From: Bacilli bacterium
GTDB lineage: Bacteria > Bacillota_I > Bacilli_A > RF39 > UBA660
Length of the DNA: 22,298 nt
Assembly (NCBI GenBank): GCA_028684735.1
Contig: JAQUFI010000011.1
Coordinates: forward strand, 1-22,298
Direction of reading: 5' to 3'
Shown: positions 14,322 to 21,615 of the stretch, one piece after another
Layout: the number at the start of each line of letters is the position of its first letter
Numbering within the stretch: the first letter of the stretch is position 1
Notes under the pieces: model-generated
Database searches by the model: none
Told to the model about the DNA's origin: nothing
What the model saw: the letters and a program-made list of their open reading frames with translations, nothing else
Translations under genes and position numbers: made by a program

Positions 14322-15204
14322 ATAAAATATCTATAAAACTTTCTAATCTTGTAATAGTACCAGTTAAAGAATTAATATCATCTAAGATTAAGTTTAAATA
14401 GGGTAAATTCATTTTTCTGATTACTAATTCATTAACTAATGAATCAGGACCACATGGGAATGATGAAATAAAAATAACCCCATCAATTCTATCTTTTACC
14501 AATTCAATAGCCCCTATACTTTCTTTACTATATTTCCAATATAAGTTATTACTATATTGTTTACTTAAACCATTGGTATGATCAAATAAATAACTATACA
14601 CAATTTCAATCTTCATCTCTTCTAAATATTGGATTATAGAATAACCAATATACCTATCTTCTAGATTATAAGGGTGACTAACCATCAAAATCTTTAAATT
14701 ATTACTTTTTAACTTATTATTATTTATCATCTTTAACCTTTTTATATATTTATTACTTTTTATTTGACTTATTTTATAAGTTTCAATTATTTTAGATTTT
14801 TTAAAACCAAATTGTTTCCCAATTTTAATTAATTCTTTCAACATATTTTGCTTATTTTTCTCATCAATATTTATATCTATTATTTTTAAATCAAAAAGAT
14901 TGTTTACAATATCATAAAGGCTTGCGAAATTGGTACACATTTGGTCATATAATCCATAATTATCAATTCTCATTAATAATAAATAATCACATTTATCTTT
15001 TAAATAAGCAACATGACCAAGATAAGTTTTTAATGACAAACACATCTCATCGCTCGCATAATAATTACCTTGATTAATTAGTTCTCGATTAGTTTCGATA
15101 CTAACGATAACTTCAAAACCTAATCTCTTAAAAAAGTCAGTTAGAAAAAAACCATCATAATAATAATATAGACCTCGCGGAATACCTATTTTTATTTCGT
15201 CCAT
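14308..15204 (-). CDS. DUF2229-type protein, acyl-CoA dehydratase activase-related
   Basis: 298 aa, resembling the DUF2229 domain found between the activase and HgdB domains in large fused 2-hydroxyacyl-CoA dehydratase-like proteins. Seen: N-terminal IGIPRGLYYYYDGFFLTDFFKRLGFEV, ASDEMCLSLKTYLGH (cysteine near 55), QMCTNFASLYDIV, MVSHPYN, and SSFPCGPDSLVNE near the C-terminus. The arrangement of cysteines fits an iron-sulfur or related role, but that is inference. AGGTGA lies 4 nt before the ATG. It forms an operon with the overlapping HgdB-like gene and faces the small DUF1540 gene across an 84-nt intergenic region. Confidence 0.82.
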   Translation of the reverse strand: MDEIKIGIPRGLYYYYDGFFLTDFFKRLGFEVIVSIETNRELINQGNYYASDEMCLSLKTYLGHVAYLKDKCDYLLLMRIDNYGLYDQMCTNFASLYDIVNNLFDLKIIDINIDEKNKQNMLKELIKIGKQFGFKKSKIIETYKISQIKSNKYIKRLKMINNNKLKSNNLKILMVSHPYNLEDRYIGYSIIQYLEEMKIEIVYSYLFDHTNGLSKQYSNNLYWKYSKESIGAIELVKDRIDGVIFISSFPCGPDSLVNELVIRKMNLPYLNLILDDINSLTGTITRLESFIDILYAKS

Positions 15205-15288
15205 AATATCACCTAAATAAATATATTAAATATACCTATTTTTATGAATATATACTTATCATAAGGGAAAAATAATAAAGAGGGGAAA

Positions 15289-15441
15289 GTGAAAGAAAAT
15301 CAAAAAATTGTTTGTGATGTATTTGATTGTGAATACTCTGAATGTGAAAAAGAAAGATGTAAACTAGCTAGTATAAAAGTATCAAAATCTAATGAGAAGA
15401 ATGATAATGAAGATACCCTTTATGATAGTTATAAAAAATGA
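15289..15441 (+). CDS. Small four-cysteine protein, DUF1540-like
   Basis: A 50-aa gene with a GTG start and AGAGGGG 3-4 nt upstream, ending in TGA. The first 31 residues carry four evenly spaced cysteines (C9, C14, C19, C24) in the pattern IVCDVFDCEYSEC followed by CKLASIKV, which matches the DUF1540 motif (short Cys-rich proteins of spore-forming Firmicutes, possibly metal binding). The tail (32-50) is polar and acidic. The cysteine spacing, ribosome binding site and following terminator all argue it is real despite its size. The upstream sequence has a GAATA element and, 14 nt later, GGGAAAAATAAT, which loosely fits forespore sigma-F/G promoters; in A-rich DNA this could be chance. Confidence 0.8.
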   Translation: MKENQKIVCDVFDCEYSECEKERCKLASIKVSKSNEKNDNEDTLYDSYKK

Positions 15442-15446
15442 AAATA

Positions 15447-15473
15447 AAAAATCTATTTTAAGATAGATTTTTA
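15447..15473. terminator. Bidirectional intrinsic terminator
   Basis: AAAAATCTAT and ATAGATTTTT form a perfect 10-bp stem with a 6-nt loop and T-runs on both strands. It ends the DUF1540 gene and overlaps the stop codon (15471-15473) of the convergent gene. Confidence 0.85.
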
Positions 15474-15890
15474 ATTATCACAATTTCCTTTTGTGATATT
15501 GATTTCACGGCCATGACTAATCGCACAATAAACCCCATCAGTAATTTTAATTTTCATTTCATTGCTTGATTTATTAAACATAATTGTTCCTGAACCATTT
15601 TCAAGTATCTCATCCATTTTGATGATTTCTTCATGTTTTTTTTCAGAATTATAAGTACTATTGATATAATATAAATTTTCATCGATATATTTATATTCTA
15701 ATTCATCAATAATAATATTGTTATTACCGTGAATATTAACGGCCTTAACAATTGCTTCAACTTTTCTCATAAAATCAGCTTGTCTTTGATCATTAATTCT
15801 TTGATAAGTTGATACTATATTAATTATATTGATAATTAATAATAAAACGATAATGCCAATTAATATCGTTCTTTTTTGTGCTTTATTCAT
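15471..15890 (-). CDS. Small membrane-anchored protein with C-terminal cysteine pair
   Basis: 139 aa, not a family I can name. Residues 8-27 form one hydrophobic helix after a short basic N-terminus, then a polar helix (about 28-55), then beta-rich sequence ending in GSGTIMF, YCAIS and TKGNCDN. The two cysteines are 15 apart and could form a disulfide outside the cell. The order GxGT-[IV], CA[IV], GxC repeats in the N-terminal part of the 323-aa protein at 7314-8285, so the two are probably paralogous modules. The shape recalls a pilin-like subunit, but no prepilin peptidase motif is visible. A near-consensus promoter (TTGACA-17-TATACT) drives it, and AAGGAG precedes the ATG. Confidence 0.78.
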   Translation of the reverse strand: MNKAQKRTILIGIIVLLLIINIINIVSTYQRINDQRQADFMRKVEAIVKAVNIHGNNNIIIDELEYKYIDENLYYINSTYNSEKKHEEIIKMDEILENGSGTIMFNKSSNEMKIKITDGVYCAISHGREINITKGNCDN

Positions 15891-15920
15891 ACGTTTACTC
15901 CTTACTTATGATACAATTAA

Positions 15921-15949
15921 AGTATATAATAAATTATTAGTAATGTCAA
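15921..15949 (-). promoter_or_regulatory. Sigma-A promoter of the 139-aa membrane protein gene
   Basis: TTGACA (15944-15949), 17-nt spacer, TATACT (15921-15926): the best -35/-10 pair in the window with topA. It predicts constitutive vegetative expression. Confidence 0.82.
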
Positions 15950-15994
15950 TTGACCAAGATTTATAAAAGAATTATAGATTTTATATTTAAAACA

Positions 15995-16003
15995 TGATAT
16001 AAT
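15995..16003 (+). promoter_or_regulatory. Extended -10 promoter of the FemX-like gene
   Basis: TGATATAAT fits TGnTATAAT exactly, about 28 nt before the start codon; the -35 region (TAGATT) is weak. Confidence 0.6.
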
Positions 16004-16030
16004 AATATAATTTTCTGGAGGAGTGGTATC

Positions 16031-17287
16031 ATGCACCTAAAAGAATTAACAAGTGAAGAATTTAATGCTTTTACTAAATCATATCCTACTTATTCTTTAT
16101 ACCAAACAAGTGAATACGCGAATGTTATGAGTAGACAATACTATCAAACTATTTATGTAGGATTAAAAGATAATAATGGTAAAATTCTTGCTGCCTCATT
16201 AATTCTAGTTCAAAAACTAGATGGTTTTAAGTATGCCTATGCTCCTAGAGGTTTTTTACTAGATTATAATGATTTCAATTTACTAAAAACTTTTACCAAA
16301 GCTCTTAAAAAATTCTTAGGAAAAAGAGAAATTATTGCGGTTAAATTATCTCCTATAGTAATTAAAAAAATAGTCAACAAACAAAACCATCTTTTATATT
16401 CTAATTCTAATTTTGATAGTATTTTTAATTCTTTTAAAAATTTAGATTATTATCATTTTGGCTATAATAACTTTTTTGAAGCCGATAAACCACGTTTTGA
16501 AGCTATCATTAATTTAGAAAACAAGTCAAAGATTACGTTGTTTAAAAATATTAATAAAAGTTTTCGCACAAAAATAAGAAATGCTGAAAAAGAAGGAATT
16601 AAGATATATCGTGGTAATGAAACTAACTTAAATTATTTGTTCGAACAAAATAAAAATAAGTATCCTCGTAGTTTAAAATTTATTGAAGAATTTTATTATC
16701 AATTTGAACGAACTAACATGGTTGATTTTTATTATGCTAAAATTGATACTAAAACATTCTTAGAAGTGATTCAAAGTAGATATCAAATCCAAGAAGATGA
16801 AACATATCAGATTAATAATGCTGTTATTAATCCACAATCAACTAATACTAATAAATTAATAAATCAAAAAATTATTGCTGATAACCTGTTAGAAAAATTA
16901 AAAAAGCAATTAATAAATGCTACCAACTATTTAAAAGAATCACCAGAAGGAATGGTCATAGCTACAGCTATGGTTATTAAACATCAAAAAGAAGTATATG
17001 TTTTATTAGATAGTTATGATGAAAGATTTAAACATTTCAGTGCTAAACATTTATTGTTATGGAAGCTAATTGAAAAGTATTCACAATTAGGTTATACAAA
17101 ATTTAATTTAGGGGGAATTACTAACCCCGACATCAAAAATCCTGATTATGATGGCCTAAAAGAGTTTAAAATGCATTTGGGTGCTGATGTCATCGAGTAT
17201 ATTGGTGATTTAGAATTAGTAACAAATAATACTTTATACTTTATGTATCGTCAAAAACAGTCATTGACTAAAATTATTAAAAAATGA
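16031..17287 (+). CDS. FemABX-family peptidoglycan aminoacyltransferase
   Basis: FemX/FemA/MurM enzymes use aminoacyl-tRNA to add residues to the lysine side chain of lipid II, building the interpeptide bridge at the inner membrane face. The 418-aa protein has the family features: an N-terminal FNAFTKSYPTYSLYQTSEYA segment, GFKYAYAPRGFLLDY, the INKSFRTKIRNAEKEGI block, a helical arm at about 275-302 like the coiled-coil arm that clamps tRNA, and the C-terminal LGYTKFNLGGITN and FKMHLGADVIEYIGDLEL. Length is typical. GGAGGAG lies 7 nt before the ATG. The presence of one such gene suggests a branched or bridged peptidoglycan, but the amino acid added cannot be told from sequence. The TGA stop is inside the terminator stem. 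Confidence 0.92.
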   Translation: MHLKELTSEEFNAFTKSYPTYSLYQTSEYANVMSRQYYQTIYVGLKDNNGKILAASLILVQKLDGFKYAYAPRGFLLDYNDFNLLKTFTKALKKFLGKREIIAVKLSPIVIKKIVNKQNHLLYSNSNFDSIFNSFKNLDYYHFGYNNFFEADKPRFEAIINLENKSKITLFKNINKSFRTKIRNAEKEGIKIYRGNETNLNYLFEQNKNKYPRSLKFIEEFYYQFERTNMVDFYYAKIDTKTFLEVIQSRYQIQEDETYQINNAVINPQSTNTNKLINQKIIADNLLEKLKKQLINATNYLKESPEGMVIATAMVIKHQKEVYVLLDSYDERFKHFSAKHLLLWKLIEKYSQLGYTKFNLGGITNPDIKNPDYDGLKEFKMHLGADVIEYIGDLELVTNNTLYFMYRQKQSLTKIIKK

Positions 17288-17310
17288 AATATTTAATATT
17301 TCATTTTTTT
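17281..17310. terminator. Bidirectional terminator between FemX-like gene and EF-Tu domain 2 gene
   Basis: A 12-bp perfect stem (17281-17292 with 17296-17307) with a TTA loop and T-runs on both strands. It contains the plus-strand stop codon (17285-17287) and its T-run touches the minus-strand stop (17309-17311). Confidence 0.88.
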
Positions 17311-17713
17311 ATCTTCCCTTAGTTATATGATCCCCTTTTTCAATCTCTCCAGCTACTAAATCTTGGAATGTTAAAATTACAGCATCGTCAGCTTGAGTAT
17401 ACTCTAAGTGTTGATTATACATCATAATCCCAGTAATAATAATTTTTCTTTTAAAACCCTTTAAGCCATATATTTCAACTTCTTCATTCAACTTAATCAG
17501 ACCACTTCTTATCGTACCCGAAACAGCTATTCCTCTACCGGCAATCGTAAAAACATCATCAACAACCATTTTAAAATCACTTTGAGCATTGATTTGCATA
17601 CGGTCTTGTTTCTCCACCTTTGGTTTTTTGTGACCTTTTTTATTAATCATTATCATAAATATGATAAGACAAACAACAACAAATGCACTAATTAAACCAA
17701 TTATTATTTCCAT
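17309..17713 (-). CDS. Membrane-anchored EF-Tu domain 2-like protein without GTPase domain
   Basis: 134 aa. Residues 2-24 are a hydrophobic helix followed by a basic linker (KKGHKKPKVEK); residues 47-134 are a beta-barrel nearly identical in pattern to domain 2 of the adjacent EF-Tu. Aligned by eye, 24 of the first 39 barrel positions match the tuf product, including DVFTI, GRG, IKLN, EVEI and GLK, with one inserted residue after that. There is no P-loop, DxxG or NKxD motif and no domain 3, so it cannot bind GTP as EF-Tu does. The positive linker suggests the barrel stays in the cytoplasm. It lies just downstream of tuf, past its terminator, with its own extended -10 promoter and GAGGTGA before the ATG. 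Origin by partial tuf duplication is likely; function is unknown. An automatic label of GTPase would be wrong. Confidence 0.92.
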   Translation of the reverse strand: MEIIIGLISAFVVVCLIIFMIMINKKGHKKPKVEKQDRMQINAQSDFKMVVDDVFTIAGRGIAVSGTIRSGLIKLNEEVEIYGLKGFKRKIIITGIMMYNQHLEYTQADDAVILTFQDLVAGEIEKGDHITKGR

Positions 17714-17733
17714 CGTATCACCTCTATATTCAA

Positions 17734-17742
17734 ATTATAACA
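17734..17742 (-). promoter_or_regulatory. Extended -10 promoter of the EF-Tu domain 2 gene
   Basis: TGTTATAAT on the minus strand fits TGnTATAAT exactly. It starts 4 nt after the tuf terminator palindrome, so the gene can be transcribed apart from tuf. No -35 consensus is seen, as that position falls in the palindrome. Confidence 0.65.
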
Positions 17743-17745
17743 TAA

Positions 17746-17773
17746 AAAAAGAATATCATATGATATTCTTTTT
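17746..17773 (-). terminator. Intrinsic terminator of tuf
   Basis: A 28-nt perfect palindrome centred on CATATG, rich in A at one side and T at the other, 2 nt downstream of the tuf stop codon and followed by more T on the minus strand. Confidence 0.85.
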
Positions 17774-17775
17774 AA

Positions 17776-18960
17776 TTATTTTACAATTTCTGAAACGTTT
17801 CCAGCACCAACTGTTCTACCGCCTTCACGAATTGAGAACTTAGTTCCATTTTCAATAGCGATAGGAGCAATTAATTCAACAGTCATTTCAACGTTGTCAC
17901 CTGGCATAACCATTTCAACACCTTCTTGTAATTCAATTACACCTGTAACGTCTGTTGTACGGAAATAGAATTGTGGACGATAGTTACTGAAGAATGGAGT
18001 ATGTCTTCCACCTTCTTCTTTACTAAGAATATAAACTTGTGCTTTGAATTTCTTATGTGGAGTAACTGAACCTGGTTTTGCTAATACTTGACCACGTTCA
18101 ACATCTTCACGAGAAATACCTCTTAATAAGATACCAGCATTATCTCCTGATTCAGCATAGTCTAATTGTTTACGGAACATTTCAATTCCTGTAACAATTG
18201 ATTTCTTAGTGTCTTTAAGACCAACGATTTCAACTTCATCATTTAGTTTTATTTGACCACGTTCAACACGTCCTGTAACAACTGTTCCTCTACCTGTAAT
18301 AGTGAAAACATCTTCAATTGGCATTAAGAATGGTTTTTCAGTATCTCTTACAGGAGTTTCAATCCAAGTATCAACAGCTTCCATTAATTCAATAATTTTT
18401 TCTTCATACTTAGCTTCACCTTCAAGAGCTTTTAAAGCTGATCCACGAATAATTGGAGTATTGTCTCCATCAAATCCGTATTCGCTTAATAATTCGCGAA
18501 TTTCCATTTCAACTAAATCTAGTAATTCTTCGTCATCAACCATATCACATTTATTCATGAAGATAACCATACGAGGTACTCCAACTTGACGTGATAATAA
18601 GATATGCTCACGAGTTTGAGCCATAGGTCCATCAGTAGCCGCAATAACTAAGATTGCCCCATCCATTTGAGCTGCACCAGTAATCATATTTTTTACATAG
18701 TCAGCGTGTCCTGGACAGTCAACGTGTGCATAGTGACGGTTTTCTGTTTGATATTCAACGTGTGAAGTATTAATTGTAATACCTCTTTCTCTTTCTTCTG
18801 GTGCTTTATCTATATTTGTATAATCAACGAAATCCGCAAATCCTTTCTTTGATAAAACATTAGTAATAGCTGCTGTTAAAGTTGTTTTACCATGGTCTAC
18901 GTGTCCAATTGTACCAATGTTAACATGTGGTTTTGAACGATCAAATTTTTGTTTTGCCAT
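17776..18960 (-). CDS. tuf: Elongation factor Tu
   Basis: EF-Tu brings aminoacyl-tRNA to the ribosomal A site with GTP. All parts are present in 394 aa: G1 GHVDHGKTTL (residues 19-28), effector RGITINTSHVEY, G3 DCPGHADYVKNM, G4 NKCDMVDD, G5 SALKAL, domain 2 (about 210-300, EDVFTITGRGTVVTGRVERG) and domain 3 ending GGRTVGAGNVSEIVK. AAAGGAGGA lies 7 nt before the ATG. It follows fusA with a 70-nt gap that holds a possible secondary promoter, so it may be transcribed both from the str promoter and alone, as in other bacteria. Confidence 0.99.
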   Translation of the reverse strand: MAKQKFDRSKPHVNIGTIGHVDHGKTTLTAAITNVLSKKGFADFVDYTNIDKAPEERERGITINTSHVEYQTENRHYAHVDCPGHADYVKNMITGAAQMDGAILVIAATDGPMAQTREHILLSRQVGVPRMVIFMNKCDMVDDEELLDLVEMEIRELLSEYGFDGDNTPIIRGSALKALEGEAKYEEKIIELMEAVDTWIETPVRDTEKPFLMPIEDVFTITGRGTVVTGRVERGQIKLNDEVEIVGLKDTKKSIVTGIEMFRKQLDYAESGDNAGILLRGISREDVERGQVLAKPGSVTPHKKFKAQVYILSKEEGGRHTPFFSNYRPQFYFRTTDVTGVIELQEGVEMVMPGDNVEMTVELIAPIAIENGTKFSIREGGRTVGAGNVSEIVK

Positions 18961-18992
18961 TTTAATATTCCTCCTTTTAACTTATAATTTAT

Positions 18993-19021
18993 ATTTTATA
19001 TTATTGGCAATAAAATATCAA
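18993..19021 (-). promoter_or_regulatory. Putative tuf-specific promoter
   Basis: TTGATA (19016-19021), 17-nt spacer, TAAAAT (18993-18998) in the fusA-tuf gap. Each box departs from consensus by one base. Confidence 0.55.
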
Positions 19022-19030
19022 GTGTTTTTC

Positions 19031-21103
19031 CTAATTTCCCCCATTTTTCTTGATTATACCTTCAGCAATACTCTTAGGTACTTCTTCATAGTGATCAAAT
19101 TCTGGAGTAAATGTTCCTCGTCCTTGTGTATTTGAACGAAGACTTGTAGCATATCCAAACATTTCCGATAATGGCATCATGGTATTAATCGCAATCGCAT
19201 TTCCCCTTGATTCTTGACCAATAGGACGTCCACGACGTGATGTAATATCACCCATAACATTACCAAAATATTCTTCAGGTACCACTACTTGAACTTTCAT
19301 AATTGGTTCAAGTAAGATTGGTTTACATTTGTTTTTAGCTTCTTTTAAAGCCATACTAGCAGCAATTTTGAAAGCCATTTCTGATGAGTCAACATCATGA
19401 TATGATCCATCAAATAAAGTAGCTTTAACATCAACTAGTGGATAACCTGCTAAGACACCTGTCTTCATTGCATCTTGTAAACCTTTATCAGTTACTGGAA
19501 TATATTCTCTTGGAACTACTCCACCAACAACTGCGTCAACAAATTCATAACCTTTACCAGGGTTTGGTTCAAACTTAATCCAGACGTGTCCATATTGTCC
19601 ACGACCACCTGATTGTTTAATGTACTTACCTTCACAATCAGCCATCGCTGTTAAAGTTTCACGATAAGATACTTGTGGTTGACCAATATTAGCTTCAACA
19701 CTAAATTCCCTCTTCATACGATCAACAATAATCTCTAGATGTAACTCTCCCATACCAGCAATAACTGTTTGACCAGTTTCATGGTTAGTGGTTGCTCTAA
19801 ATGTTGGATCTTCTTCTGATAACTTTTGTAAGGCAGTTGACATTTTGTCTTGATCAGCTTTTGATTTTGGTTCAACAGCCAATTCAATAACCGGTTCTGG
19901 GAAGACCATTGATTCTAGAATACACGGTTTCTTTTCATCACATAAGGTATTTCCCGTACCTGTATTTTTCAAACCAATTGCTGCTGCAATATCCCCAGTA
20001 TATACTTCTGATATTTCTGAACGATTATTAGCATGCATTAAGATTAAACGACTAATTCTTTCTTTTTCTCCTTTAGTTGCATTTAATACATAAGAACCAG
20101 CATTTAAGTGTCCTGAGTATACTCTAAAGAAGGTTAACCTTCCAACAAATGGATCAGTCATAACTTTAAAGGCTAAAGCACTAAATGGTTCACTATCTGA
20201 AGCATGTCTTTCTAATTCATTACCATTTAAATCAGTACCCTTAATTGATTCAACATCAATTGGTGATGGTAAATAATCAATAACAGCATCAAGTAATAAT
20301 TTAACACCTTTATTTCCTAAAGCTGTACCACATAATACTGGGAAGAACTCAACTGCTAAGGTACCCTTACGGATAGCTTTTTTAATTAAGTCAATGCTTA
20401 TTTCTTCTCCTTCAATATACTTATTCATTAATTCATCATCAAAATCAGCTACTGCTTCAATTAATTCAAGTCTTTTCTCTTCTACTAAATCAACTAGATT
20501 AGCAGGTATATCAACAACTTTAGGTTCTTCTTTAATGTCACCATCATATTCATATGCAGTTCTTGTTAATAAATCAATAACACCAACGAAGTCAGCTTCT
20601 GCTCCAATTGGCCATTGAATAGGTTTGGCATTAACACCTAAACGATCTTTAATCGTCTTTAAACTATATTCAAAGTTAGCACCCATTTTATCCATTTTAT
20701 TAGCAAAAATCATTCTTGGAACTTTAAACTCAGTTGCTTGACGCCAAACAGTTTCAGTTTGTGGTTCAACACCCGCTTGGGCATCCAATAAGGTTACTGC
20801 ACCATCGAGAACTCGAAGTGATCTAGATACTTCAACTGTAAAATCCACATGCCCTGGTGTATCAATTATATTTAATCGATGTTTATTCCAAAAAGCAGTT
20901 GTGGCTGCTGACGTAATCGTTATACCACGTTCTTGTTCTTGCGCCATCCAGTCCATTTGAGCTGCACCATCATGAGTTTCACCAATTTTATGAATTTTTC
21001 CAGTATGAAATAACACACGTTCTGTACAAGTCGTTTTACCTGCATCAATATGTGCCATAATACCAAAATTCCTTATTTTGTCTAAACTATATTCGCGAGC
21101 CAT
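19031..21103 (-). CDS. fusA: Elongation factor G
   Basis: EF-G drives ribosomal translocation with GTP. 690 aa, normal length. Motifs: G1 GIMAHIDAGKTTCTE, effector RGITITSAATT, G3 DTPGHVDF, G4 NKMDKMGAN; the later domains are complete, including GMGELHLEI in domain III, GGRGQYGHVWIK in domain IV and the C-terminal MFGYATSLRSNTQGRGTF of domain V. The ATG at 21103 is chosen since EF-G proteins begin MAREYSLDKIRN and GAAAGGA lies about 8 nt upstream; ten more in-frame residues to 21133 would overlap rpsG. Part of the rpsL-rpsG-fusA operon. Confidence 0.99.
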   Translation of the reverse strand: MAREYSLDKIRNFGIMAHIDAGKTTCTERVLFHTGKIHKIGETHDGAAQMDWMAQEQERGITITSAATTAFWNKHRLNIIDTPGHVDFTVEVSRSLRVLDGAVTLLDAQAGVEPQTETVWRQATEFKVPRMIFANKMDKMGANFEYSLKTIKDRLGVNAKPIQWPIGAEADFVGVIDLLTRTAYEYDGDIKEEPKVVDIPANLVDLVEEKRLELIEAVADFDDELMNKYIEGEEISIDLIKKAIRKGTLAVEFFPVLCGTALGNKGVKLLLDAVIDYLPSPIDVESIKGTDLNGNELERHASDSEPFSALAFKVMTDPFVGRLTFFRVYSGHLNAGSYVLNATKGEKERISRLILMHANNRSEISEVYTGDIAAAIGLKNTGTGNTLCDEKKPCILESMVFPEPVIELAVEPKSKADQDKMSTALQKLSEEDPTFRATTNHETGQTVIAGMGELHLEIIVDRMKREFSVEANIGQPQVSYRETLTAMADCEGKYIKQSGGRGQYGHVWIKFEPNPGKGYEFVDAVVGGVVPREYIPVTDKGLQDAMKTGVLAGYPLVDVKATLFDGSYHDVDSSEMAFKIAASMALKEAKNKCKPILLEPIMKVQVVVPEEYFGNVMGDITSRRGRPIGQESRGNAIAINTMMPLSEMFGYATSLRSNTQGRGTFTPEFDHYEEVPKSIAEGIIKKNGGN

Positions 21104-21126
21104 ACTTTCTTTCCTTTCTACTTCAA

Positions 21127-21594
21127 TTACCAACGATAATGAGCAAATGCTTTATTAGCCTCTGCCATACGATGAGTATCTTCTCTTTTCTTAACTGCTG
21201 CACCTACGCCATGAGATGCATCAATAATTTCATTAGCTAAATTTTCAGACATTGAATGTCCTCCCCTTAATCTAGCATATTGTACTAACCATCTTAACCC
21301 AAGAGCTTGACTACGATCACTTTTTACTTCAATTGGGACTTGATAGTTTGCTCCACCAACACGACGAGACTTAACTTCTAGTGCTGGTTTTATATTAGTT
21401 AATGCTTGATCAAAAACTTCAAGTGGATCTTGGTTAGTTTTTTGTTTAATTAAATCAAAGGCATCATATAAAATAGTTTGGGCAACACCTTTTTTACCAT
21501 CAAGCATCAAACGGTTTATTAATTTAGTAACTAATTTTGAATTATATATTGGATCAGCCAATACATCTCTTTTAGTTGCTCTCCTTTTTCTCAT
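21127..21594 (-). CDS. rpsG: 30S ribosomal protein S7
   Basis: S7 organises the 3' major domain of 16S rRNA near the exit site. 155 aa, full length, with MRKRRATKRDVLADPIYNS at the start, the RRVGGANYQVPIEV and LRWLVQYARLRGG core motifs, and the C-terminal KREDTHRMAEANKAFAHYRW. AAAGGAGG precedes the ATG. It lies 21 nt after rpsL and 23 nt before fusA. Confidence 0.99.
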   Translation of the reverse strand: MRKRRATKRDVLADPIYNSKLVTKLINRLMLDGKKGVAQTILYDAFDLIKQKTNQDPLEVFDQALTNIKPALEVKSRRVGGANYQVPIEVKSDRSQALGLRWLVQYARLRGGHSMSENLANEIIDASHGVGAAVKKREDTHRMAEANKAFAHYRW

Positions 21595-21615
21595 AAAAAT
21601 CCTCCTTTACTATTA

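Noticed and set aside
17309..17713. Interpreting the EF-Tu domain 2 protein as a decayed second tuf copy
   Set aside because: It has gained a membrane helix and linker, keeps an intact frame, and has its own promoter, ribosome binding site and terminator, which a decaying fragment would not be expected to have.
17661..17843. Plus-strand open frame across the tuf terminator
   Set aside because: Antisense to the EF-Tu domain 2 gene start and the end of tuf; no ribosome binding site.
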